A stretch of DNA of 64,000 nucleotides from assembly GCA_933207985.1 (NCBI GenBank), contig OW240914.1, forward strand, positions 290,428,601 through 290,492,600, given 5' to 3'. Below are positions 22,133 through 34,038 of the stretch, piece after piece (positions within the stretch are counted from its first letter, which is position 1; every line of letters starts with the position of its first letter). The position numbers were made by a program, and so were the translations under genes. This stretch comes from Pelobates cultripes (taxonomy: Eukaryota > Chordata > Amphibia > Anura > Pelobatidae). The notes under the pieces were generated by a model. That model searched no databases. It was given only the letters and a program-made list of their open reading frames with translations, and was not told where the DNA came from.

Positions 22133-24719
22133 TATATATTTTGTTTTTCAATTGGAGTGTTTCTTTAAAATATGATTGCTTCTTATCCATATGACATATT
22201 TGCTGAAGTAAAATAGTATGGTTGGAACCAGCGTGTGCATCCCGCGTGCTCAGTCCTTTCAGTCCCAAGAAATGAGTAACTCAACACATCCTGGCATTAT
22301 TACCTCAGTCAAGTAGCATTTGTTCCTTTCATTTCTTTATAAGTTAAATAATTAATACTGACATTTTACAGTATTACTTTGCTGAGATTCAACTGAGCCA
22401 GGAAATGCTGTCTAAATCTTAATGACAAAGTTTTATTAAACTAACTCAGACCAGAAGGACAGCAAACCTCAAATAGCAAGATAATTGCCAAACTTTTTCT
22501 AAACGGTTTGATGAACTACCATTGGCCATCAAATGAAGATTCCAGGCACCGTAACCAATACAGAGTGCTGTGGTGCTTGTGTTATCTAAAATGCCCTTTT
22601 AAAAAATATTTATAGTTTGATTAACTAATTTGACTTCCCTGATGTTGGCAGTGAGTTTTTTCTCTGTTTCATCATAAACCTTTTAGACATATCCATTTAC
22701 AAAATGTGCCTTTGTACATGGTACGCATTTTGCATGTTTTCACAAATAACTGAAACCATGCTCTAAGTATACAGTACAGGCACTGAAGTTTGGTTTCCAT
22801 GGCGTAAATCATTGAGAGCCGTCACCAAGTGATGACTGAGGGCCTTGGTGTCATGCATTGACGTGAGATATGGATGAGGGAGTTGCCATGGTAACTTTCC
22901 TGAACAAATATTGGACAATCTGCTTGGACTCTGTTTACCTGTCACAGGAAGTCTGAAAGGTTGAGCTTAATGTACTCTGGTAAAAATCTAAAAATAATTT
23001 CATGAACATACAAGAAATAGACAATAAACACAATAAATAATCCCAGTATATATAGGGCATTCTAATTTCAAAGAGTTCAAAGAGTGCTACTGAATATTTA
23101 AATGATATAATTCTAGTATGCATGTTAAACAATCGCCAATCTTGATACTCGAATAGCTTTATGTAGGAACCTTGTGTCTATAGATACATAGTTCCTGCAA
23201 AAAAAAAAAAAAGAGACTAATTAAACATTAAGCCATACATTACACCATAGACATGTGGGTTCCTGAAGGGCCCTCTTATGAATCTAGCATCATGTTATAC
23301 CTAACCAGAGCGATTTATAGTTTCCCAGATGAAGGTGATGGGTGTGCCAGTTAATATAATACTCAGACAATAATAAAATAAACTAGCCAAGCACCATTTA
23401 TACAGAGTTTTCAGTCTACAACAGTGAGGTGAGGTGAAGAGTACTATGGGACAGTCAAGTTAAGAGAATATGAAATCCACACTATAACCTCGATTTCTTA
23501 GTGCTTGTAAAAACTGGGATTAACAAATGATTTATGCTTGTATTTATTTTAAAAGATCTGTGAGACATATGAGTCTAACTCACAGTATCAGGAGGTAGTA
23601 TATGTACAGTTCCAGTATAATAAAATGTCTTGGTTTTAAGACTTCAAAGTTGGGGGCATATTAGTTACTAGACTTGGAGAATCGTTTTGGTTTTAGCTTC
23701 AATTTGTTGAATTTGGGCTGATTAAGTGATTGATCAAATTCCCAAACTCTATACGAGATGGTTGAGGATTCTTGTGTTCATTCCAGATTTAAAGGAAAAA
23801 AAGATTATTGAGACAGTCACTAAATGTTGATTTTATTCACAGATTAAATGAAAAGTAAGCAATAAAGGGAAAGAATTTGAAGCAGTAAAAAATAATCTAT
23901 ATTTAGATGTTTATATATCATATGTGTAATAAAAATATAATATATATCATTGAAAAAAAAAATTATACTGCTCCTACTATTTTTCTTGACCATTGTAAAC
24001 CAAGTGGCAGAAAATGCTGCTATCAGTGTACTGAAAAATATATACATAGAATTTGTGTGACCTTTTAATTTCTCTGATTTGATTCCCGCATCAGTTTTTC
24101 AGTACTGAAATTCTGCCGAACCGACATATAGGCAAAATTCGGAAGTCACAAAAAATGTAACATTTTCAGGAAAAACGGTTCAGGCAATCTGAATTTACTC
24201 GTTGTACACAAATCTTTGAGAAACACCAAATAATGTTCATCAATGGAAAACTGAGAATCCGCCATCTCAGGGTTGGAACCAGTTGCTAAATTCTTCCCAT
24301 TGAGAGTAATAAGAGCTGTTAGTGATTGTCTTTTATTTAGTGGCTGCCGTTAACTTCCTGTCAATGCTTGGGAAATGTACAAAATAAAGATGAAGGAATA
24401 GCGCACACACAAAAATACGTTTTAAATTGTACAATGCTACTTATAATTCACCTATCTCAGCAAATAAATAAGGGGATTCAGTTCCACCATATGGCCATAT
24501 TGTGTTAGTCCTCCACTACGTCACAGTACCCCAATATCGTTGGCTCCTAACCTAATTTTGACATGTTGAGACAAACGACTACTTAAATAGTGACAGTACT
24601 AAATTAATATAAATTATATTAAAGTGCATTGAATTAATCCTTAACAATACCTATTTGATATAGAGCAGATTTATCACAATGCACTGTTACTGTATAATTA
24701 TAAGTTCTGTCACTTAGGG
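22133..24719. other. No gene recognised
   Basis: AT-rich sequence. The short reading frames show no recognisable domain. The stretch is unassigned. Confidence 0.5.
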
Positions 24720-25190
24720 TTAGGGCTTGTAGTGTGGGGCTATGGGGCTGTAGTAGAGGGATGCTAGTTGTAAATGGGGCTTAAAGCCTGTAGTGTGGGG
24801 AGGGGGTGGAGAGGTGCTGTCATGTGGGTTAGAGGCACTAGTGGGGTGCTATGAGCTGTAGTAGGGGTTATGGTGTGTTATGATGGCGTGTAGTGGGTGA
24901 TTGTGGGGTGTAGTGGGGGTTAAAAGCCAGAATGGATTGCTTAGCACCTGAAATGGTTGTTAGGGGATGTAGTGTGGATAGTAAGGGGCAGTAGTGGGCT
25001 TAAAGAGCTGTAGTGGGGGATAGTGGCTGTAGTGGGGTATAAGGGCAGTATTAGAGGATGGGCAGTAGTGGGGTTTAAATAGCTGCATTAAGTATAGAGA
25101 TTGTAGTGGGATGTAAGAGCAATAGTGCGAGGTTAGGAGCTGTAGTGGGGGATATGGGGTAGAAGTGTAGGGTTAGATGCTGTAGTGGGG
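24720..25190. repeat. G-rich degenerate tandem repeat, left part
   Basis: Units vary on GCTGTAGTGGGG(TTTA). Read on the other strand they resemble the C-rich arrays at 1-332 and 28480-29150. The array resumes at about 26480. Confidence 0.75.
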
Positions 25191-26480
25191 AATAGTCAGT
25201 CTCACTCCCCAGCGCCAGTGCTTATTACAGGGAGAGGAGACAATCGGTCTCTCTCCTTAGCCGCAGTATCTCTCTCCCCAGCAGCAGATTGTGTTCCAGG
25301 GAGGGGAGACAGTCAGTCTCATTTTCCAGAGGCAGCAGCTTTCCTTCCCAGCAGAACCCTGGATTTACAAAAGGGAGCTTGTGGCACGAGGCCCTCTGGA
25401 CAACTGAACCTTTTGAGAAAGGTCACCAGACTAACACAGGGTTTGGTTAGTCTCCCCAGGAGGGGCAAGATATGTGACAAACACTCTTTTCCATCAATGC
25501 TTGCCACAAACTACTAGAGGATTGTGGAAGCTGGCCTCCTGCCCATCGACTATAGTCCAGGTCTGAGACCCCATTCGAGAGTTACCCTGCCCAGCAGCCA
25601 TTAGCAACTTTCCCTCGGTGCCCCTGTTTCAGCACTTTTCCTTCTTACGAATGAAACCAAATGCTAGCTCCCTGGTGGCAGTTGGCATGAACAAACCAAC
25701 GAAGGGTCCTCATCGGTACTTAGCCGAGAACGCTATGGAACTAATTTCAGCACGAGGACTTTGTGGTTCCCGGTCACCTCGAGCGGTACTTAGCCGCAAA
25801 TGTTATGGAACTATTTTTGGCTAGGTGACCTTGCGGTTTTCTGGGCAATTTGGTCCAGGGTTTTGAACTACTTTGCAACCCACCAGGAGAGCACTTTTTG
25901 AAAGGAAGGTGCCTGAGACTAAAGGGAACAAACGCTCCCTGAGAGCCAGGCGGAGCACCCCATATTTCGGACGCAGGATGTAGGACATGTGGGGTTATTA
26001 TACGTTTTTATGATGTTTTGGGGTCATTTTATGTTTTTGTGTTTTTGTTTGGCTCTCTGCACCTTGGAGATAATTTGCTTATCGGTCATTAACTCAATTA
26101 TCTCCCAGGCCCAGAGATTAATGGGAGGGGCTTGTATTGTATTGTTTGGAGACCTCCTGCTGTACATAAAAGACCAAGATTGGCTCATTAAAATCAGTTT
26201 TACTCCCAGAACAATGTGTCGTCTAGTTACTGGGAGGGGAAAGAGCTATTCACTATCCTGTTCCAGCTCATGGAAAATTCACCGGGAAAAGTCCTTGTAA
26301 GGACTATTGCTCCCAGGACTGTGTGTTGTCCAGTCACTGGGAGGAAATAGAGCTAGTCCCCTATCCTGTTCCAGGACGGAGAGGCTCCTGTCAAACCATG
26401 GTGACAGGGGCAGAAGCGATGAGGTTTTAGCAAGAAAGCGATCCTTGGCAGAGGTTCCCATCCAGGGTACAGGGAGCTCC
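25191..26480. mobile_element. LTR-retroelement-like segment interrupting the satellite
   Basis: This block splits the G-rich array. It has two imperfect copies of a GGGAG-GAGACA-TCNGTCTC motif (25230-25320). A later part has a TATA-like TACATAAAAG (about 26163) and a duplicated block: ACTCCCAGAACAATGTGTCG (26201-26220) and CTCCCAGGACTGTGTGTTGT (26310-26329) each precede ACTGGGAGG and CCTATCCTGTTCCAG-type sequence. It may be a solo LTR or a retroelement piece ending GAGCTCCACTACA. No TG/CA target duplication was confirmed and no retroelement protein is visible. Confidence 0.3.
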
Positions 26481-26870
26481 ACTACAGAGTATAAGTGCAG
26501 TATTAGTTAAGGGCTGTGGTTAGGGGCAGTATTTGTAGGATAGGGGCTGTTATGGGGATTAAAGAGCTGTGGCAGGGGATAACAACTGCAGGGGGGTATA
26601 AGGACACTGGTGGGATTTTAGGAGCTGTAGTGGGGTTTAGTGGGAGTAGTGAGGGGTTATGTGCAGTAGTTGAATTTAGGAGCTGTATTGGGGGTTAGGG
26701 GCAGTAGTAGGGGATAGGGACTGTAGTTGGGGACTGGTGCTGTAGTGGGGTATAGGGGAAATAATTTTAGGTTACAGGCTGTAGTGGTGGTTACGGACAA
26801 TAATGCGGGATTATGAGCAGTAGTGTAGGTTTGTAGGCAGTAGTGGAGGCTAGTAGCTGAGGGTAAAGTT
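26481..26870. repeat. G-rich degenerate tandem repeat, right part
   Basis: It continues the GTAGTGGGG and GGGGCAGTAGT units of 24720-25190 on the far side of the LTR-like block. Confidence 0.7.
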
Positions 26871-27440
26871 AGAAAAACATTTTAACTTAAAAAAAAAAAA
26901 AAGTTTCTTCCCCACTCCATAAAGCTTGCCTTGTAGTTATTATTCTAACAATAAATGCATACTAATAAAATTCTATGCCCTTATTCGGTCACCACAAGAT
27001 GACCTGGCAACAGTTTCTACCCTTTCTAGTCCTTTCCATTTTGGGTTGACTGAATAAAGGCACATATTTATTTGAAAAACATGGTCATTACTTATCACTG
27101 TATTTGTTGGGGTCCGAGGTGGAGTTCCTCAGCTGAGATGTATACATAACAGGTGTGTTTTCAATTTGATAAGAGCAGGGAGCAGCCATCCAGTGTGCCC
27201 GGGGTCCACATTTATTGATTGTGCGAAATGAAATGAACACTCTACTCCCAAAACAATTTTATCTTAATGACATTGTTTTGGAGATTTGAGTTCATGGATG
27301 CTGGCTTACTTTAAAGTGTTAAAATGTTATTGAATGGTTTAACTCCTAAGCTGATCCCTGGGCAGCCATCTACACTCTTTATTGCCTCTTGTGTTCGGCA
27401 GTTGCAGGAGAGCAGGAAGGGAAGCAATGGGCGTTGATGG
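26871..27440. other. No gene recognised
   Basis: AT-rich intergenic or intronic sequence with a poly-A run at about 26886-26902. Nothing else is assigned. Confidence 0.5.
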
Positions 27441-28075
27441 TACTTACATGGTTACATAGTTACAAAGGCTGAAGAGAGACATGTGTCCATCAAGTTCAGC
27501 CTCTCTCTTATATCTTTTTGCCTATTGATTCAAAATAAGGCAAAAAAAAAAAAAGTCTGAAGTGCTTTCAATTTTGCATCCAATTTGCATCAAATTCCAA
27601 TTTATCCAGTTGCTGTTTAAACATCACTCTGATAAAACCACCTCTTCATGCAAGAATTCCACATCCTTATTGTTTTTACTGTAAAAAAACCTTTCCTTTG
27701 CTTTAGACTAAATCTCCTTTCTTCCAGTCTAAATGTATGACCTTGTCTCTTATGTATAGTTCTGTTTATGAATAGATTTCCAGACAATGGTTTGTTTTGG
27801 CCCCGAACATATGTGTATAATGTTATCATATGCCCTCTGAGACACCGTTTTTCCAAACTAAAGAGATTTAAATTTGTTAACCTTTCTTCATAACTAAGCA
27901 AAAATTCTGTAGCCTGCCTCTGCACTTTTTCTAATGCCATAATATCCTTCTTTAGAACAGGTGCCAACAATTGCACAGCATATTCAAGGTTGTGGGTCTT
28001 ACCAGTTATTTATAAAGAGGCAAAATTATATTTTCATCCTGAGAATTAATGCCTCTATTTATACATGTCAATACC
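27441..28075 (-). mobile_element. LINE 3' fragment (CR1/L2/Rex1-type)
   Basis: The minus strand carries the C-terminal end of a LINE ORF2 followed by a 3' region. It ends in a TTACATAGTTACA-type short tandem tail at 27449-27464, as seen in this LINE group. The 5' side is truncated near 28075. Confidence 0.7.
27617..27976 (-). pseudogene. LINE ORF2 C-terminal fragment
   Basis: About 119 codons are open on the minus strand. The visible pattern is KKDIMALEKVQRQATEFL, then YEERLTNLNLFSLEKRCLRG, then RQGHTFRLEERRFSLKQRKG and IRMWNSC. That order (lEkvQRrat, YeeRL..L.l.sLe.RRlRg, WN) is the conserved C-terminal region following the reverse-transcriptase domain in CR1/L2/Rex1 LINEs. The polymerase catalytic core and the endonuclease are missing, so the copy is a 5'-truncated insertion and not functional. 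The clade is not resolved further. Confidence 0.8.
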
Positions 28076-28080
28076 TCACT

Positions 28081-28479
28081 CAGGGCCTGCGCTACCATAA
28101 GCCTTAGGGCGCTCTGGCCGCAAATATCCAGTTGACCAGCAGGAGAGAAGTGCACAGCGCTCCTCTCCTGATGGTCATTTACTGTAGCGTGGTCGAGCGC
28201 AGCAGGAGAGGTTGCCCGAGGGAGCTCTGATCCAGATCCACATTTCCTGTATAGCTCTCTCGTGCGCCCTGTTTAGGTCCTGGGAGCTGGAATATGATGT
28301 CATATTCCAGCTCCCAGGACCTCTACAGGGTGCGCGAAGAAGCTATACAGGAAATGCGGATCTGGATCAGAGCTCACTCAGAGGTGCACTATGGCAGCCC
28401 ACTGGACACCAGGCTGTGCATCCACTCCAGGTCTCCAGAAGTTAGTGAGACTGGGTGGATTGAAAAGTGTGTGTCTTAC
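28081..28479. mobile_element. hAT-like terminus with a long internal hairpin
   Basis: CAGGGCCTGCGCTACCATAA starts at about 28082 and resembles hAT ends. Within it lie a short hairpin (CAGGAGAGAAG / CTCCTCTCCTG, about 28138-28172) and a 154-bp foldback (28222-28375). The other terminus was not identified. Confidence 0.35.
28222..28375. repeat. Near-perfect 154-bp inverted repeat
   Basis: Arms of about 76 bp begin GAGCTCTGATCCAGATCC and meet at GAATATGA-TG-TCATATTC (centre 28298-28299), leaving a 2-nt loop. Roughly nine in ten positions pair. The centre reads GGTCCTGGGAGCTGGAATAT and its complement exactly. Confidence 0.9.
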
Positions 28480-29150
28480 AATACTACCCCTGTCCCCTTA
28501 CCCCCACAATAGCTCCAGTCCCCCATAATGCTGCCCTACCCCATACTGTATCTATCCCCCCAGTACCCTGCAATGCTGTCCCCTTCCCACCATAGCCCCT
28601 GTCCCCCACAAAACTGTCCCTTCCCCCACAATAGTCCCAGTCCCCCATAATGCTGCCCTGTCCCTCAAAACTGTTCCAATCCCCCCCCATAGCCCCAGTC
28701 CCCTACAATGCTGCTCTACCTCCCACAATACCGCTCCTGCCCCCCCATACTGTTCCTAACTCCCCCAACATTGCCACAGTCCCCCACAATACTGCCCCTG
28801 CCCCCCCACTAAAGCTCCAAACCCCATAAAACTGTGCTGATCCCCCCAATATAGCTCCAGATCTCACAATACTGTTCCTATCTCCTCCACCATAGACTCA
28901 ATCCCCCACAATACTGTTCATATACCCTCACTAATGCCCCTGTCCCACACAATACTGCCCATATTCCACCACACTAAAGCCCCATCCCCCAAAATACTGT
29001 TCCTAACCCTACCACTAATGCCCCAATCCCCTATGATACTGCCCCTTTCCCCCCACACTAAAGAATCAGTCCCCCACAATATGGGCCCTGTCCCCATACT
29101 AAAGAATTAATCTGCGACAATACGGCCCCTCCCCTTGACGGAAGCCCTAG
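28480..29150. repeat. C-rich degenerate tandem repeat
   Basis: Units of roughly 25-35 bp follow CCCCCACAATACTGCCCCTG with AATAGCTCCAGT or ACTAAAGCCCC variants. The same unit type occupies 1-332 and, inverted, 24720-25190 and 26481-26870. Confidence 0.85.
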
Positions 29151-29430
29151 TCCCACAGACACACAGTACTAAAGCCCAATTGTACAGTGCTACAGAATTT
29201 GTTGGCGCTATATATATTATAATAATTATAAAGTCCCTATCCCACACAATTCGGCCCCTATCCCCCACACTAAAGCAAAGTGACACAGAAAGGGGCTGGT
29301 GGGCAAGTAAGAGACACAAGGGCTCAGGGAGGTGTAAGATACTAAATGTGGTATAACACACACAGGGATAACACATTCAAGAGGGGATATGTAACACTAA
29401 AGGGGGTAAGAAATTACAGCATCAGCTAAA
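29151..29430. repeat. Conserved tail and flank of the C-rich repeat (uninterrupted copy)
   Basis: TGTACAGTGCTACAGAATTT at about 29180 is followed by a short (TA/AAT)n tract, then AAAGTCCCTATCCCACACAA and AGAAAGGGGCTGGTGGGCAA. These are the blocks found at 300-336 and 7686-7850, here without the 7.35-kb insertion. Confidence 0.8.
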
Positions 29431-31384
29431 GCTGCCAACCTATGACTGGCTGCCCGATTTAAGTAGCAGTATTCCCTGTTCTGCTTTGCTTCCTGCTCTT
29501 GTATGTAGGTGGACCAATCATCTTTGTACTATCTTGGCTTTTGAATGGTGTCACACATGTTTAATAGCTTAAGGTAAAATGGATCCAAGGGACTCCAGTC
29601 CCCAAAACAGCTTTATTGAAACAAGGCTTTTTTTCTTTAACTTTGTTTGGCGGAGTGGGAGGTTCAGTGTTCCTTTAACAGCATAGAGCAGTTTATTAAC
29701 CCCTTCAAATCCAGGTGTCTATTTTTTTGAGGGGGGCACAGGGGGGATTTAATGACAGGCAACTGTCCTATGTTTGCTTCGTGATTGAATTTTCCTTTAA
29801 ACAACATCAGACTTCAATAATAAAACTCAGTTTTAATGGCACATTTAAAAATTTTACTTGAAGTTCTTGCAAATGGGGTATTTCAATTTTTGCAATATCC
29901 CCCTGTATGCTGGAAACATACAGGGGGATATTTAAAAAGAGAAATAGTAGTACAAAGTTTTATGTTAAATTATCACGTGCATTCTACTAGTTTTAAAGGT
30001 AATTATTCCACTTTTAAACCACACAATTCCTCTTAATCCCAAACTTTCTAGCACCCTTGGTTATCAATATGATCAGTATATTATTATAGTTATGATGATC
30101 AATTCGAGTGGTGCCTCTTTCATAAAGACTGTGCTTGCATTGATTTCTTATGCATAACATGGTTATAACCCACCAACATTGGGATCCAGTAAAACAGGAT
30201 GCTGAGTGGCAGGATAAAAGGGTTCTTTACTGGTAATATGAACCATGTCATGACCTACCCAGAAAGGGGACCGTATCGATTACTGTATAGGCAAGTCATC
30301 CTGGATTGAATTAACTTCCATTCACGCAGACCAGCCCACCAAAGGAGAACCATGCAGAGAGAATTGAGCATAGCAAGCGTGTCTAATAATGTGCTTGTGC
30401 TGCACTTTCTAGGCACAGTTCTCTGGTGTCCCCAAAAGCAGTACACCAGGGAACAATCTTAGTCAGTGCAACAATGCTGGTGTAGGAACTGTCCTGCTGA
30501 CAGTTGGGAAGCCCACTGTAATGAAAGCAGGGAGTGCTGGGGATGGGTTAGCCTAGCAATGCCATCCAATTTGGATGGAATTGCATTTGATTCATCGGAA
30601 GAACAATTTCTATATTTTAACGTCTGGAAGAGACCAATTTTTTTAAAACTTCTGCAAAACTGTTCTACAAACAAACTAGGGATTTGGCACCTGTATTTGT
30701 AGCACCAAAACTGCTATGGAGCTGTAATGGGTATTCTGAATCTGAAATCATTGGGGTCTGCAGTCTATGAACATATTTTGCATTTGGATAAAACAAAAAG
30801 AAATTTAGAGCAACTCTGGGGAAAACTCCTAAATGTGGAGCTAAGCACATGGAAACAAACTGTGGCTTCTTCTTCTGATATAGTTATTAGCAGAAAAATC
30901 TCAAAATGATTGTTAGGTCCCTCTACAGCTCTATCTGTGCATTCTCATATCACCTCCAGGTAAGTTCACTGTTCTCTGTATGGGAATATGTGGTTGCATT
31001 TTAGTGAATTTAAAAAATTGCCAATGCAGGAAGTCTGGACAGCAAGCAGGAGACAGGAGCCAACTGAGTGTCTCTCACAGCAAAATTAGCTAATTTTAAA
31101 AAAAACAAAAAAACTTCCAGAACCAGCCTATATTGTTTGAAGTAGTGAGAATTTTTAATAAAAATTCTATACATATTAAAAATCAGCTTTTCTTTGAATA
31201 TGATGACCAAAATTAACCATAAATACCATATTCTTTTATCAAGTGAATTTTTTTTTAAAAACAAGTCATTTTAACAGAAACTCGATTCAATGGAATGCTA
31301 TTTGTTTTAAAATCACACTCATGTCACATTATTTTATTAACACAGACTCATTTCTAACCATGTTTCTTTCCTTTTAACATCCAG
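29431..31384. other. No gene recognised
   Basis: AT-rich with short reading frames only. A 60-codon frame at 30727-30909 has no recognisable match. CTCTATCTGTGCATTCTCAT, starting after a CTACAG at about 30928 and followed by CCAGgtaagt at 30959, could be a small exon. This is unsupported beyond splice-like signals. Confidence 0.4.
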
Positions 31385-31513
31385 CGCTCCCTTCAATTTC
31401 TGGAGTTCTCTTTTTGGGAGGTCCGAAATGCAAGAACTCGCCTCTCCACCATAAGAAACAAATTCAAAGCTTCTAAATCATTCTATATTAACAGATCACT
31501 GGAAACAAGAGAG
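31385..31513 (+). CDS. Candidate internal exon of an unidentified gene
   Basis: A pyrimidine-rich TTTCTTTCCTTTTAACATCCAG precedes 129 bases, and GAG|gtaagaa follows. The block is exactly 43 codons in one open frame, phase 0 at both ends. Its translation begins RSLQFLEFSFWEVRNART and continues KFKASKSFYINRSLETRE; it is basic and helix-prone. I do not recognise the protein. It is on the same strand as RGS14 and 21.6 kb upstream of its micro-exon, so it could belong to a neighbouring gene, an unknown transcript or an old transposon, or be chance. Codon-level conservation is untested. Confidence 0.3.
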
Positions 31514-31922
31514 GTAAGAAACATTGGGTCCTCCTACTATAGGAGTTTGGCTTTCTTCATAACCATTTAGGCCTAAATTAAACCCAATTAGAGAATTTAA
31601 CATAAACCAGTTCAAATGTTGCTTGGAAAAATGTCAAGAGGACTATTTCATTATTTGCTCACTTTTTATAAGTAGAGCAAAATAAAAGTGATCACCTGTT
31701 ACCAAATATTTGAATTGACGGTTACAAATAATGTTACATTATAGGTCTTTCCTATAACCCCATAGGGTTTTCTATGCATAACCCAATGTGTTATATATAT
31801 CTTCTTCTGAATTGTAACAAAATCCCTCTCAATCCTAAATAAAGGGGGGAAAAGATAAATTTGATATTGTAGATTATTTCAATATACAAAGCAGTACGAC
31901 TTCTGGCAGCATTAGCCTAGGG
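31514..31922. other. No gene recognised
   Basis: AT-rich sequence between the candidate exon and the hAT at 31923. It ends in the 8-bp target copy GCCTAGGG. Confidence 0.4.
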
Positions 31923-32612
31923 CAGGGGTCAGCAAACTATGGCACGTGCAATGCACGGCACTCAAGGCTGCCACAGACAAACTGACTCTGGCTTCTCAGG
32001 GTCCAAACTGTGTTTGCAGGAGGTGAGAGACAATCCTCAATTTACGCATCTCAGCACTTGTAAACGGGAAACCACTTTTTAGTAGAGCAGCCCACAGCAG
32101 CTATTGCGGCTCCTGCCCGTGACCTGTACCTGGCCTGCCCGGTCCCCACTGGACCCCAGGGAAGCCACCCACACTGCTAGATATACACAGAAATTCATAA
32201 TAACCCTCCCCTCATACAAATAATACAAAAGGCCCACACACAAACACAACACCTCTGACAATCCACACACACGCACATAACCCCACAAGCAGCCTCTCAC
32301 ATGCAATACCACAAGCAGAATTACACATCTACACATCATTAAACACACAATATGACATATCATTCACACACACAATTCCACAAGCTGCCCCCATAAACAG
32401 CCCACATGCAGGTATACACAATGCTACAAAATACTCATGAACATATACAATACAATAGCCCACATACGCACAAATACAACACTACAAAGCAACATCAGCA
32501 CTCACAAATAACACAGCAACATACATACCTAATTTTAAAAAAACTGGAAACATTTTTAAACTATATCAAAATTTAGTTTAGCACAGTACTACTAAAAAGT
32601 TGCCAACCCCTG
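31923..32612. mobile_element. hAT transposon, family CAGGGGTNGGCAACCT, copy 1
   Basis: It starts CAGGGGTCAGCAAACTATGG and ends AAAAGTTGCCAACCCCTG. The flanks are GCCTAGGG (31915-31922) and GCCTAGTT (32613-32620), an 8-bp duplication with two late changes. The interior matches 34396-35051 (GCTAGATATACACAGAAAT and AACCCTCCCCTCATACAAAT). A CA-rich interior follows. No transposase. Confidence 0.85.
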
Positions 32613-34021
32613 GCCTAGTTTATGAATATTATAAGCAATTAATGCGAACGGCACAGTGTCAAACTAGGGTCTGTCACTATACTAGTAGCTAGCACAACAC
32701 GTATTACAGGCTGACTGAATAGTAAAGACACTAGGGGGCAGCACTTACATCTGCAATTATTAACACAGGAGCTACACTCTGATCACTGGCAAAGTTTGAT
32801 ATTTTATTGATTGGTAATATTCCTGGGATTGAGTGCAGTATCTAAATTTCCTTTAAGAAAATGAAAGGACATTTGCAACTTAACTGTATTTTGTTGTCTC
32901 TAACATGTCTAAACACATAAAATCTGTAGCTACACCTACTAACACCTGAAATTAACAACATAAGTTAAAACATGTGTAGTTAACTAAACATATAGTTAAT
33001 ATAACATGTAAAAGGTTATTTTATACCGACCCCAAATGTCCTGATTTTGGTGGGATTGTCTGCACTGCTGTCATGATTTTATTCCCCTGCCAGTGCATGT
33101 CTCCCAACCATCCCAATCGTGGCGGGACAGTCCAGATTTTCATGTCCCACCATCCTGACTGCTTTGAGAGACACCAGGGAACTGTCCCCACCAAGCATAG
33201 GACAAGCGCATTATAAGACATGCTTGCTCTATGTTCAGGGCACTAAGACCCAGCAGGTAGCACTGAAGCAGTGCTCCCTGCATATCATGCCCTCTATGGG
33301 CCGACCTAAGATGATAGGCAGGCAGCTTGGTATTGTAATTACGCCAAGCTGACTTACCACTAAAAGGCATGTACCCACCTCCTTTCCAGGTGCACTAGGA
33401 CCATGCAGAGAATTCAGAAGTGCTGTCTACATAGTTCACTGTGAGTGGGACTAGCCAGAAGTCTCTCAGTCAGCCTGACATGTGTTCACGCCAGGCTAGC
33501 ATGCACCTTCTGTTGGTGGTCCTGCCCCCTTTCCAAGCTTGACCGTTCATTTTGGGCATTGCCTGTGATGCAAGTGGCATCACTGGCATGCCCCTCTAGA
33601 TCTGCTCATTCCTGCTTTCATACCTCCCAATGATATTTTACCTGGTATTTGAATTATGGTGGTGCTTAGTTAAATCCTTTGTCTCAATAACTAATAGCAT
33701 AATAGCAATAACTAATAGCTTGATTACGTTGGACTAATCTTGACCGTGAACAGTGAAATGATCTGTAGACCAACATTGTACAGCTCCAAAAAAAGATGTT
33801 GAATTGTGGCACCTTCTTGCTGTTTGTATACTGCTGTTCCCATTAGTCTCATACTTCAATTGCTTTACAGAGAATTATCAGAACTGAAGTCCTCTGCATT
33901 CAGCTAACATTTGGACTTAGGGAGGCTCTAGTTTAAGGGGAACTCAGGGTTAACTGGGCCTGCCTTCGAGATACTGTGGATCATACCTTCCATGATTCTC
34001 AGCAAGGCAAAGAATATTAAA
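32613..34021. other. No gene; dispersed-repeat fragments
   Basis: 33020-33640 contains CCAATCGTGGCGGGACAGTC and CATACCTCCCAATGAT motifs. Motifs like them recur at 50850-51075 (CTCCCAACAGTCGAGG, CATACCTTCCAATGTTGAGA), so both are probably pieces of one repeat family. No coding gene is seen. Confidence 0.4.
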
Positions 34022-34038
34022 GGAGAATATGTATTATT

